From assembly GCA_030681645.1 (NCBI GenBank), contig JAUXRX010000025.1, positions 124,001 to 188,000 on the forward strand: a stretch of DNA of 64,000 nt. Reading direction: 5' to 3'. The notes under the pieces were generated by a model. The model searched no databases. It was not told the origin of the DNA and worked only from the letters and a program-made list of their open reading frames with translations. Positions 17,832 through 25,776 of this stretch are shown here, piece by piece. The DNA comes from Archangium sp. (lineage in GTDB: Bacteria; Myxococcota; Myxococcia; Myxococcales; Myxococcaceae). A program made the position numbers and the translations under genes. Positions within the stretch are counted from its first letter, which is position 1. Every line of letters starts with the position of its first letter.

Positions 17832-18397
17832 TTCGTGGGCGCGTCCTTCGGCGCTGCAGGGGCGGGCGTCACGGGCTTCACGCCCGGCCCCGGCTTGACC
17901 GGGTACTTCTCGTTGTAGGTGCGCACCAGCTCGTTGGTGAGGTCGAGGTTTCCTTCGGCGAACACCAGCCCCGAATCGGTCTTCTCGAACACCATCGCCA
18001 ACCCCTCCCGCCTGGCGATGGCCGCGACGATGGGGTCCATGCGGTCGAAGATCTTCTTGAGCTCGTTGCGCTCTTTCTCCACGAACTCGACCTGCAACTT
18101 CTGGCCCTTCTCCGAGATCTGCATCAGGCGGCCCTGGAGCTGCTTCATCTTCTCGATGCGCACCTCCTCGCTCATGGCTGACGCTTGTCGGTCCAGCACC
18201 ATGCCGTCTTCCCGCAGCTTCTTCTGCTCGCTCTCGAACTCGGCCTTCTTCTTGTCGATCTCGCTCTTGAGCTTGTACTTGGCGGCCTGGCCCTCGCCGA
18301 CCTCGGTGAGGGCGCGCTGGAGGTCGACGTAGCCGACCTTGAGGTCGGCCAGGGCCGAGGAGGCGATCAGGCAGATCGAAAGAACGACATGTCGCAT
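17828..18397 (-). CDS. skp: OmpH/Skp family periplasmic chaperone
   Basis: Protein of 189 residues with signal peptide MRHVVLSICLIASSALA, then the Skp start LKVGYVDLQRALTEVGEGQ, a long charged coiled coil (residues ~40-115) and a Pro-rich tail. Skp holds unfolded outer-membrane proteins in the periplasm. It heads the lpxD-fabZ-lpxA-lpxI run, the usual order, although bamA, which normally precedes it, is absent and a receiver gene diverges instead. Confidence 0.92.
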   Translation of the reverse strand: MRHVVLSICLIASSALADLKVGYVDLQRALTEVGEGQAAKYKLKSEIDKKKAEFESEQKKLREDGMVLDRQASAMSEEVRIEKMKQLQGRLMQISEKGQKLQVEFVEKERNELKKIFDRMDPIVAAIARREGLAMVFEKTDSGLVFAEGNLDLTNELVRTYNEKYPVKPGPGVKPVTPAPAAPKDAPTK

Positions 18398-18444
18398 CAG
18401 ATGACCTCTTGGAAAATCGGGCGCACCCTACTATCAGCACCCGC

Positions 18445-18825
18445 GTGGAAAAGCGCCGAATCCTCCTCATCGACGACAGCGAGATCACGCTGCAGATGGA
18501 GAAAGCAGTGTTGGAGGAACGTGGCTACGACGTTCGCGGAGCGTCCACGTTGATGGAGTTCGAGCGGCTGCTGGGCGAATTCCACCCGCACCTCATCCTC
18601 ACCGACATCCACATGCCCGAGGCGACGGGCGCCGACATCTGCCGCACGCTCAAGAACGAATACAACACGCAGGACATCCCCATCGTGCTCTTCAGCTCGC
18701 TGGGCGACGAAGAGCTGGAGAAGTTGGCCGGCCAGGTCGGCGCCGACGGCTACCTCTCGAAGTCGCACGGCCTGGAGGCCCTCGGTGAGAAGGTCGACGA
18801 GCTGGTCGAGAGCATCATCTGGTGA
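18445..18825 (+). CDS. single-domain response regulator (receiver only)
   Basis: CheY-like receiver of about 126 residues with no output domain: acidic pair Asp10-Asp11 (LLIDDSE), phosphoacceptor Asp54 (LILTDIHMPEATG), switch Ser in VLFSSLGD and Lys in GYLSKSHG. It would act by protein contact after phosphorylation by an unlinked kinase, a common arrangement in myxobacteria. The GTG at 18445 is preferred; a TTG 12 codons upstream would add a Pro/Thr-rich extension. Divergent from skp with a 47-base gap. Confidence 0.9.
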   Translation: MEKRRILLIDDSEITLQMEKAVLEERGYDVRGASTLMEFERLLGEFHPHLILTDIHMPEATGADICRTLKNEYNTQDIPIVLFSSLGDEELEKLAGQVGADGYLSKSHGLEALGEKVDELVESIIW

Positions 18826-18838
18826 ACCCCCGAGTGGG

Positions 18839-20323
18839 TTGACTCGAGGGGCCAATCGGGTCCACCTGGCGCTCGCGCTGCTGCTCCTCGCGGGCTGCAC
18901 CACGTCCAGGCCGCTCCCGGGCAGTGGCACCCCGAAGAAGGTGACGCTGTTCTTCACCGCCGAGGTGCGGGGGTACCTGGGGCCCTGCGGCTGCAGCGAG
19001 AACATGCGGGGCGGCGTCTCGCGCGCGGCGTTCCAGGTGGCGGAAGCGCGCAAGGCGGGAACCCCCGTCTACCTGCTCGACACCGGCGACGGCCTGTTCG
19101 GCACGCTGCAGCTGCCGGAAGCCGCGGTGCCGCAGCAGGAACGCAAGGCGAAGGCGCTCGCCGACGCGTGGAAGGCGATGGGCCTCACCCTGCGCGCGAC
19201 GGGACCGCTCGACGACGTCCGCGGGGCTTCGTTCCGCCAGGGCCTCGGGTTGCCCGAGCTGCCCAGCGGCACCTTCAAGCTCATCGACGGCGTAGGCGTG
19301 GTCAGCGCTCCGACTGCAGCAGGGGCGCGCTCGCTCGCGGTCGAGGCGAAGAAGGCCGGCGCGCGCTTCGTGGTGGCGATGGTGCCGTTGCCGTTCGATC
19401 AGCTCCTGCGCGAGGCGATCGACCCGGCGCAGGTGGATCTCTTCGTCTCCTCGCGCTCGAAGGACGAGTTCGCCGCCGAGGAGAGCCGGCTGGCGGGCGG
19501 CGCGACGAAGGTGGCGCAGCTGCAGAGCAAGGGACGCTCGCTGTTGCGCATCGACGTCTTCATGCACGGTGACGGCCGGGTGGAGTGGCTCAAGGGCGAT
19601 GGGGAGCGGGATCGCGAGCTGTCCGCGCTGGACCAGCGCATCGAGCTGCTGCGGGGCCAGGTGAACGAGCCGATGCTGGGCGACGAGCTCAAGGCGCTGC
19701 GCAAGGCCAAGCTCGAGGAGATCATCGCGCGGCGCGAGCTGCTGGCCGAGACGCCGCTGGCCGTCCCCGAGGGCAAGGCCGCCGTGACCGCGCGCTTCGT
19801 GCCGCTCGAGTCGAGCTTCCCGAAAGACCCCGCGGTGCAGGCGCTGGAGAAGGCCTACGACGTCGACGTGGGGCTGATCAACCTCGAGTGGGCGAAGGCG
19901 CACGGCGTGTCGTGCCCTCCGGCGACGCCCGAGCGGAGCGGCTTCATCGGCACCGCCGCCTGCTTCGAGTGCCACGCCGAGGCCCAGGAGGTGTTCGACG
20001 GCACCAAGCACCCGCGGGCGTACGCGACGCTGGTCGAGGTGGGAAAGCAGCACCACCTCGACTGCATCAGCTGTCACGTCACGGGCTGGCAGCAGCCGCA
20101 GGGCGTCTGCCGCATCGACCAGACGGCGGGCCGGGAAGACGTGGGCTGCGAGGCCTGTCACGGGCCGGGCAGCGCGCACGCGAAGCAGCCGTTCAAGACG
20201 AACATCGTCCGCGGGGCCGAGCCGAAGACGTGCGTGGGCTGTCACGATCGCGAGAACTCGCCGCACTTCGACTTCGATCGCTACCTCGAGAAGATCCTCG
20301 GCAAGGGCCACGGCCGAAAATAA
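18839..20323 (+). CDS. lipoprotein with UshA-like N-terminal domain and four-heme cytochrome c C-terminus
   Basis: Protein of 494 residues. Starting at TTG 18839 gives a clean lipoprotein signal (TRGANRVHLALALLLLAGC). Residues ~30-330 resemble the metallophosphoesterase/5'-nucleotidase-like module found with multiheme cytochromes (VTLFFTAEVRGYLGPCGCSENMRGG, VYLLDTGDGLF). The C-terminal ~150 residues carry four CxxCH heme sites (CFECH, CISCH, CEACH, CVGCH) spaced as in cytochrome c554-like proteins. Expected to face the periplasm, tethered by lipid, and to move electrons; its partner is unknown. Starts 13 bases after the receiver gene. Another reading frame start upstream overlaps that gene and lacks a signal peptide. 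Confidence 0.85.
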   Translation: MTRGANRVHLALALLLLAGCTTSRPLPGSGTPKKVTLFFTAEVRGYLGPCGCSENMRGGVSRAAFQVAEARKAGTPVYLLDTGDGLFGTLQLPEAAVPQQERKAKALADAWKAMGLTLRATGPLDDVRGASFRQGLGLPELPSGTFKLIDGVGVVSAPTAAGARSLAVEAKKAGARFVVAMVPLPFDQLLREAIDPAQVDLFVSSRSKDEFAAEESRLAGGATKVAQLQSKGRSLLRIDVFMHGDGRVEWLKGDGERDRELSALDQRIELLRGQVNEPMLGDELKALRKAKLEEIIARRELLAETPLAVPEGKAAVTARFVPLESSFPKDPAVQALEKAYDVDVGLINLEWAKAHGVSCPPATPERSGFIGTAACFECHAEAQEVFDGTKHPRAYATLVEVGKQHHLDCISCHVTGWQQPQGVCRIDQTAGREDVGCEACHGPGSAHAKQPFKTNIVRGAEPKTCVGCHDRENSPHFDFDRYLEKILGKGHGRK

Positions 20324-20366
20324 CTCCCTCTCCCTGCGAAGCGGGGAGAGGGCCGGGGTGAGGGGC
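20324..20366. repeat. intergenic palindromic repeat, copy 3
   Basis: Forward copy filling the gap between the stop of the multiheme gene (adjacent base) and the stop of the convergent hypothetical gene. As a hairpin between convergent genes it could end transcription of either, although no U-run follows. Confidence 0.9.
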
Positions 20367-20984
20367 CTACTGAGTCAGGTCCTTCATCACCGCCGCGATC
20401 CCTTCAGTCACGCGAGCCCAGCTCGCGAAGTTCCGCGTGTACGTGAGCGCAGCCTCCGTCGGCCCCGGAGGCGCGACCACCGGCAGCGCCCGCAGCTCAT
20501 GTCCCCCGATGCGATGCCGCTCGAGGCTGAGCGCCGCCACATACTTCTGCGGATCGGCCGCCACGAAGCCCATCAACGCGAACAAGGTCATGTTGAGGCG
20601 ATCCGGCGACCCGGCCCGCTCGGGAAAGTCGAGCAGCCCCTCGATCCACGGGCCAAACACCGCCTCCCGCTCGGGATGCCGCTCGAGCCCGGTCCACACC
20701 ACCAGGAAGCCCTCGACCACCTGCGTGCGCGCCTTGAGCTCCTGCTCGCCCCACAGCTTCGAGCGCATGTTCGCGTGCTCGTCGGGATCATCAGCGAACG
20801 GCCCCCCGAGCGCCTTCCACTTCTCGAAGCTCTGCTCGATCGACCACCCGGTGTTGCGCGAGCACAGCAGCACGTGCGTGAAGTGAAACGCGACGCACTC
20901 CAATTCCTCGGGGCTGCCCCACATGCGGGCGGTCTTCGTGAGCTCCGTCAGGCGACGGAGAATGGCGGTCTCGAGCGCAGTCAC
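20367..20984 (-). CDS. hypothetical protein
   Basis: Soluble protein of 205 residues, helix-rich, with Trp-rich segments (SFEKWKALGGPF, VVWTGLERHPEREAVFGPWIEGLL). No signal, membrane segment or known motif. Its ATG overlaps the stop of the gene upstream (ATGA), pairing the two. Function unknown. Confidence 0.68.
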   Translation of the reverse strand: MTALETAILRRLTELTKTARMWGSPEELECVAFHFTHVLLCSRNTGWSIEQSFEKWKALGGPFADDPDEHANMRSKLWGEQELKARTQVVEGFLVVWTGLERHPEREAVFGPWIEGLLDFPERAGSPDRLNMTLFALMGFVAADPQKYVAALSLERHRIGGHELRALPVVAPPGPTEAALTYTRNFASWARVTEGIAAVMKDLTQ

Positions 20985-21394
20985 ACCAGCACCACCAGGG
21001 AATGATGCTCATTCTCGACGCAGGCGCGCACCAGCTGTCCGAGGGATCCCTTCATTTCTCCAGCGACCAACAAGGTCATCACGTCGACCACCAGGCAGGC
21101 GCGCACGCCATCAGGCGAGACGATGGCCGGGTTCACCGAGCCGTCGTCGCTCACGCTCATCCACTTCCACCCGCCGAGCTGAACGATCTGTTCCCCGATG
21201 ATGAAGGCGAGCGAGGCCACCTGGCGGGCCTGCTTCGCCGCTCCGCCGTTCTGCCTCAGGAAGAGCAGGATGCGCTCCATCGCCGAGACGATCTCCTGCG
21301 GCGCGAAGACCCCCTTCGCCCACTGCTGCAGCGCACGCTCGGTGGCGAGCTGCAGCTCACCCCGGTGCTTCTCGGAGAGGGGGGCGACCTGCAC
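20981..21394 (-). CDS. hypothetical protein, coupled pair with the following gene
   Basis: Protein of 137 residues beginning at GTG. The N-terminal half is helical (ATERALQQWAKGVFAPQEIVSAMERILLFLRQ) and the C-terminal half looks like an alpha/beta domain (WKWMSVSDDGSVNPAIVSPDG, ACLVVDVMTLLVAG, ENEHHSLVVLV). Not recognised. It begins 3 bases after the small lipoprotein gene and overlaps the next gene, so these may form one transcript from the S9 peptidase gene onward. Confidence 0.68.
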   Translation of the reverse strand: MQVAPLSEKHRGELQLATERALQQWAKGVFAPQEIVSAMERILLFLRQNGGAAKQARQVASLAFIIGEQIVQLGGWKWMSVSDDGSVNPAIVSPDGVRACLVVDVMTLLVAGEMKGSLGQLVRACVENEHHSLVVLV

Positions 21395-21397
21395 GGC

Positions 21398-21562
21398 TCA
21401 GCGAACGCCGCCGTCTGCGCTGCGGCCGCACGTGAGGCCCACGCACCCATCACACCCCTGCGGGCCGCAGATCTGCTCTTCCGTGGCCGGCCCGGGCGCA
21501 CCACAGGCCGCGAGGACAACACCTGCAGCGATCACGGCGACGAGGAGCCCGCGGAGGACCAT
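21398..21562 (-). CDS. small cysteine-rich lipoprotein
   Basis: Short gene of 54 codons. The N-terminus MVLRGLLVAVIAAGVVLAAC is a textbook lipoprotein signal with the lipidated Cys at position 20. The mature 35 residues hold four more Cys (ICGPQGCDGCVGLTC), suggesting disulfides or a metal site. It sits 14 bases after the S9 peptidase stop and just before the hypothetical pair. No family recognised. Confidence 0.65.
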   Translation of the reverse strand: MVLRGLLVAVIAAGVVLAACGAPGPATEEQICGPQGCDGCVGLTCGRSADGGVR

Positions 21563-21576
21563 GGGGCGGGAGGTTC

Positions 21577-23550
21577 TCACGGCTTCTTCGCGGCGACCAC
21601 CTTCACCTGCGCGGTCGAGCCGGCGATCTTCCCGTCCTTCGGCAGCGGCTCGGCCCGGCCTCCCAGGCACTTCGCCAGGAACCCTTCCGCGCGCGCGAAG
21701 AAGTCGATGCGGTTGTCGGGGCGGGCGAAGCCGTGGCCCTCGTCGGGGTAGAGCACGTAGGTCACCGGCAGCCCGTTCTTCTCCATCGCCGCGACGATCT
21801 GCTCCGACTCCGCGGGCTTCACGCGGGGATCGTTCGCCCCCTGGCCGATCAGCAGCGGCACCTTGATCTTCCCGGCCGAGAAGAGCGGCGAGGCCTTCGT
21901 GAGCAGGTCCTTGTCGGCCGGGTTCTCGGGATCTCCGATGCGCGAGACGAACTCCTTCCGCATCGCCGCCCAGTACGGAGGAATGGTGTTGAGCAGGGTG
22001 AAGATGTTCGACGGCCCCACGATGTCGACGCCGCACGCGAAGGTGTCGGGCGTGAAGGCGAGGCCGGCGAGCGTGGCGTAGCCGCCGTAGCTGCCGCCCA
22101 TGATCGCCACCTTCTTCGGGTCAGCCACGCCTTCCTTCACCGCCCACGCCACCGCGTCGAGCAGGTCGTCGTGCATGGCGAGCCCCCACTGCCGGTTGGC
22201 GGCGTTGAGGAACTTCTTCCCGTAGCCCGTCGAGCCCCGGAAGTTCACCTGCAGCACCGCGTAGCCGCGATTGGCCAGCCACTGCGCCGTCGAGTTCTGG
22301 CCCCAGGTGTCTCGCGCCCACGGCCCGCCGTGCACCAGCAGCACCATCGGCAACGCCTTCGGCGCCTTCCCCGGAGGGAGCGTCAGGTACGACGAGAGGC
22401 TGAGCCCGTCGCGCGCGGCGATGGTCACCGGCTTCATCGGCGCCAGCGGCAGCCCCTCGAGCTTCGGCTGCGCGGTGAAGAGCAGCTCGACCTTCCTGGT
22501 CTTGCGGTCGTACAGGTGGAAGCGCATCGGCCCCTGGTCGCTCGTCTCCGAGACGATCCACTTCGCGTCGGCCGCGTCCATGCTGCTGACGAAGAAGTCG
22601 CCGGGCAGCGCCGCCTTGAGCGCCTCGAGCTCGCTCTTCATCGAGGGCTCGACCGGCTGCCAGGCGAAGCGGCCATCGACGTCGAACGAGGCCGCGCGCA
22701 CGCCGTGGCGCGTGGGGTAGCCGATCAGACCGGTCACGTCGCTCTTCGCGCTGAAGCCCAGGACCCGCTCTGCGCCCGACTTGAGGCTCTTCTCGAGCAG
22801 CCGCGTGGTGTCGGCCGAGATCGAGCTCTTGATCACGATCGAGCGGCCGTCCTCGGTGAAGTCGACGAAGTCGAGGATCTCCTCGAGCCCGACGGTGATG
22901 AGCGGCTTCCAAGGCGCCTTGACCGAATCGCGAACCCGCAGCTCGGTACCGCCTTCTTTGGTGGTGGCCTGGGCCGCGCGCACCAGCAACTGCGCGTCGA
23001 CACCCCACCCGCTCACGTCGCCGGGGTTCTCGGTGTCGACAACCGCCGCGCCCGTGTCGAGCGAGATGCGCCAGACGTCCATCAGCTTGCGATCGCGCAC
23101 GTTGGCGGTGACGAGGATCACGTTGGGCTGCTTCGACGAGATGGCCAGCACCGCCGCGCGCACGCCCTGCCACGGGGTGAGATCGCGCACGTTCTTCGTG
23201 GCGAGCTCGACCTGGAACACGTGGAAGTTCTCGTCGCCGTCGCCGTCCTGCGCGAAGAGGATCGACTTCGAGTCTTCGCTCCACGAGTACGAGCGGATGC
23301 CGCGCTTCTTGTCGGCGGTGACCGTGACGGCGCCGTCCTTCGCGGCGAGCGGCCGCACCCAGACCTGCAGCACGTTCTTGTCGTCGGGCGCCAGCCACGA
23401 GAGCGACGCGCCGTTGGGCGAGATGCCGGGGCGGAAGCGCTCGGGGTTTCCGAACAGCAGCTCACGGGCGATGAGGGGCACGCCGGCGTCCTGCGCGGAG
23501 GCGGCGAGCGAGGTGAGCAGACAGAGCAGCGCGAGCGGTCTGGGGTTCAT
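21577..23550 (-). CDS. S9 family (prolyl oligopeptidase-type) serine peptidase
   Basis: Secreted peptidase of 657 residues with signal peptide MNPRPLALLCLLTSLAASA. Residues ~30-390 form a beta-propeller-like domain (YSWSEDSKSILFAQDGDGDENFHVF). The alpha/beta-hydrolase domain follows, with oxyanion region VHGGPWARDTWGQN, nucleophile Ser487 in GGSYGGYA, Asp in GQGANDPRVKPAES and His in YPDEGHGF. All triad residues are present. It likely degrades short peptides in the periplasm or outside the cell. Divergent, with a 30-base gap, from the carboxypeptidase-regulatory-like lipoprotein gene. Confidence 0.93.
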   Translation of the reverse strand: MNPRPLALLCLLTSLAASAQDAGVPLIARELLFGNPERFRPGISPNGASLSWLAPDDKNVLQVWVRPLAAKDGAVTVTADKKRGIRSYSWSEDSKSILFAQDGDGDENFHVFQVELATKNVRDLTPWQGVRAAVLAISSKQPNVILVTANVRDRKLMDVWRISLDTGAAVVDTENPGDVSGWGVDAQLLVRAAQATTKEGGTELRVRDSVKAPWKPLITVGLEEILDFVDFTEDGRSIVIKSSISADTTRLLEKSLKSGAERVLGFSAKSDVTGLIGYPTRHGVRAASFDVDGRFAWQPVEPSMKSELEALKAALPGDFFVSSMDAADAKWIVSETSDQGPMRFHLYDRKTRKVELLFTAQPKLEGLPLAPMKPVTIAARDGLSLSSYLTLPPGKAPKALPMVLLVHGGPWARDTWGQNSTAQWLANRGYAVLQVNFRGSTGYGKKFLNAANRQWGLAMHDDLLDAVAWAVKEGVADPKKVAIMGGSYGGYATLAGLAFTPDTFACGVDIVGPSNIFTLLNTIPPYWAAMRKEFVSRIGDPENPADKDLLTKASPLFSAGKIKVPLLIGQGANDPRVKPAESEQIVAAMEKNGLPVTYVLYPDEGHGFARPDNRIDFFARAEGFLAKCLGGRAEPLPKDGKIAGSTAQVKVVAAKKP

Positions 23551-23580
23551 GGGGGCGCTTCGTACTACTGTCCCGCGCCG

Positions 23581-25290
23581 ATGCGTTGGCTCGCGATGAT
23601 GTCCGTGTTCCTGCTGGCGGCCTGCCCCCCGAGCATCCGCCGGCCCGAGTCTGCGCAGCTGGTGCTCACCGGCTCGATCTACGCGGGCGGGTTCTCACGG
23701 CGCGGCGAGGCGCTGCCCGACGCGAAGCTCACCCTGCGGCGCGCTGACACCGGTGAGGAGCTCGCCAGCAACACCAGCTCGTCCGCCGGCGGCTACCGCC
23801 TCGCCGTCACCGTCTCGCCCGCCACGCGCGTGGTGTTGATCGCCGAGGCCGGGGGCTTCGCGCCCTTCGCGAAGGCCTTCACCGTCGGCCCCTTCACCGA
23901 GTCGACCACCTCGTTCTCGCTCGAGCCGCTCACCTCGCTGGAGTGTGTCGACACCAACTGCGTCGCGCCGGGAGTGGACGTGGAGTGGTCGGCCCCCCCG
24001 CAGGGAGCGGGCGGCACCGCGGCGGGTTTCGAGGTCGAGCTCGAGGCGCCCGTGCAGGTCGACGTCGACGCCGAGCGGCCTCACGTGCTCGCCCTGGCCT
24101 TCGCCAGGTTGAGCGGCGGCAGCGCTGGCACGCTCTCCCTGCGCGTTCCCATCACCCGATGGAGCGCTCTGAGCGACGCCACCCCGGGCACCGGCTTCCT
24201 CGAGGTCGCCGCGGCCACCTTCGATCCCCTGCAGGCCAGGTGGGCTCGCCTCGCGCCCGTACCGCTGCAGTCCGAGGCCGGCCTCCCCATTCCCGAGAGC
24301 GCCCTGCCCTCGCTGCAGCGCGCGGAATATGCGGGCGGCGCCGTCGCGGTGTTCCCCTTCAGCAGCGAGCGCTTCATCGCCGTGCTCGGCACGCGCGCCG
24401 CCGAGGGGTGCGTGAGTGGAACGCTGATGGCGGAAGGCAAGGCGGCGCAGGGCGCGCTGGTCTCACTCCCGGGCACGGAGCCGGTCGCCACCGATCCAGG
24501 CGGCGCCTTCTGCACGCCCGCGGCGACGGGTGATGCGCTCTTGTTGGCCGAAGGGCACTACGCCGGCTTGCCCTATGCGTTGGGCGCGATGCCGCGGCCC
24601 GTGATGGCCGGGAAGTGCGGGACCCCCGGGTGCCGGGAGGTGGGCTCGATCTCCGTGCTCCCCGACGCGCTCCAGCTCGCCGCGCTGTGCCGCTTCTCGG
24701 GGCGGGTGATCGACTCGCAGGGCACCCCGGTCGCCAACGCCGAGGTGGTGGGCTTCGACGATTCGGTCGCGGGCAACGCCGTCAGCGCGTTCTGCGGCAA
24801 GACCGGCACGCGCTGCAGCCTCGCCACCCCCTCTGGCGCCGACGGCACCTTCACCCTCAACGTGCCGCTGCTCAGCTCCGTCTACTTCGGCGCGCGGGTG
24901 AGCAGCTCCACCGGGGGCGGCGACGTGCAGCGCCGCGGCGCCCAGCGCTTCGCCACCTGCCCGAACGAGCCGCTCACCCTCAAGCTCCAGCGCGGCGAAG
25001 ACCGGGTCGAGGTCAGCGCGAGCTTCCTGGGCTCCGCCCTCACCTGGTTGCCCCCCCGGGCGGCTGCGCGCGTGACGGTGCTCGACCCGGGCGGCCTGCC
25101 CAGATGGGAACTCACCGCGCCCGGAGGCCTGCTCCCCCCGCTCACCTTCGGGGTCGTCCCCGCCGACGCCACCCAGACGGTCGCGCCCGTGGGCCAGCCT
25201 GCGAGCGGTGACACCGTGGTGGTGGAGCTCGACGGAATGGGCCGCGACGGGGTCGCGTATCTGGGTGTGGGGAATGCTGCGCGCCCCTAA
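23581..25290 (+). CDS. lipoprotein with carboxypeptidase-regulatory-like domains
   Basis: Protein of 569 residues with a lipoprotein signal (MRWLAMMSVFLLAAC). Two regions have the carboxypeptidase regulatory (CarboxypepD_reg) beta-sandwich pattern: DAKLTLRRADTGEELASNTSSSAGGYRLAV near the N-terminus and FSGRVIDSQGTPVANAEVVGFD ... GADGTFTLNVPL near residue 380-440. Cys residues in the middle (ECVDTNCVAPG, KCGTPGCREVG) may form disulfides. Probably an outer-membrane surface protein of unknown binding role. The ATG gives the signal peptide; the frame is open far upstream but that part is antisense to the peptidase. Confidence 0.8.
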   Translation: MRWLAMMSVFLLAACPPSIRRPESAQLVLTGSIYAGGFSRRGEALPDAKLTLRRADTGEELASNTSSSAGGYRLAVTVSPATRVVLIAEAGGFAPFAKAFTVGPFTESTTSFSLEPLTSLECVDTNCVAPGVDVEWSAPPQGAGGTAAGFEVELEAPVQVDVDAERPHVLALAFARLSGGSAGTLSLRVPITRWSALSDATPGTGFLEVAAATFDPLQARWARLAPVPLQSEAGLPIPESALPSLQRAEYAGGAVAVFPFSSERFIAVLGTRAAEGCVSGTLMAEGKAAQGALVSLPGTEPVATDPGGAFCTPAATGDALLLAEGHYAGLPYALGAMPRPVMAGKCGTPGCREVGSISVLPDALQLAALCRFSGRVIDSQGTPVANAEVVGFDDSVAGNAVSAFCGKTGTRCSLATPSGADGTFTLNVPLLSSVYFGARVSSSTGGGDVQRRGAQRFATCPNEPLTLKLQRGEDRVEVSASFLGSALTWLPPRAAARVTVLDPGGLPRWELTAPGGLLPPLTFGVVPADATQTVAPVGQPASGDTVVVELDGMGRDGVAYLGVGNAARP

Positions 25291-25336
25291 TCGCGCTTGT
25301 CAGAAGATCTGTTCGAAGTTAGTTAGCCGCTCTTCG

Positions 25337-25666
25337 ATGCGGCGCCCCCTCCACAAGCTCGCGACGGTCAGCTGCATCGTCATGCTCGTGGCGGTGTCGT
25401 TCGCGGGGGTTGCCTTCAACCCGTCGATCTTTCCGACCGATGATGCTGACGCCATCCACGGCACGGCCTCACACAGGGCGCTGACGGTGAACTTCGCGCC
25501 GGCCGAAGAGCGCGAGAGCGACACCGAAGACGAGCTGGACGACGTCGCCTTCGATGACGCGGAACACCACCGCGCGCCCTCGGGCGTGCAGCCGACGTGC
25601 GTGGCCCCCCAGGGGCTCACTTCGCTGTTGGCCGCGGATCGCCTGCATCGCCCTCCGATCGGGTGA
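25337..25666 (+). CDS. hypothetical secreted protein
   Basis: Protein of 109 residues. MRRPLHKLATVSCIVMLVAVSFAGVAF is a signal peptide or N-terminal anchor; the rest is acidic and low in hydrophobics (APAEERESDTEDELDD) with HHRAPSG further on. Not recognised. A TTGTCA (25297) and TTAGTT (25319) pair 16 bases apart could be a promoter, but this is weak. It lies 110 bases upstream of the SulP operon, same strand. Confidence 0.55.
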   Translation: MRRPLHKLATVSCIVMLVAVSFAGVAFNPSIFPTDDADAIHGTASHRALTVNFAPAEERESDTEDELDDVAFDDAEHHRAPSGVQPTCVAPQGLTSLLAADRLHRPPIG

Positions 25667-25776
25667 GCAGGACCTTCGTCGTCTCTTGAACCGGTGACCT
25701 CCACCGTCGAGTCCGGGCCACGCGCCCGGGCCCGGTGGCGGCACCCGACCCTGCTTCACCTCTTCGTCCGGACTCC

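Noticed and set aside
18397..18445. Riboswitch or structured leader between skp and the receiver gene
   Set aside because: Only 47 bases with no evident pairing.
21733..23580. Upstream extension of the 23581 lipoprotein gene
   Set aside because: It is antisense to the S9 peptidase and has no protein character; the lipoprotein signal starts at 23581.
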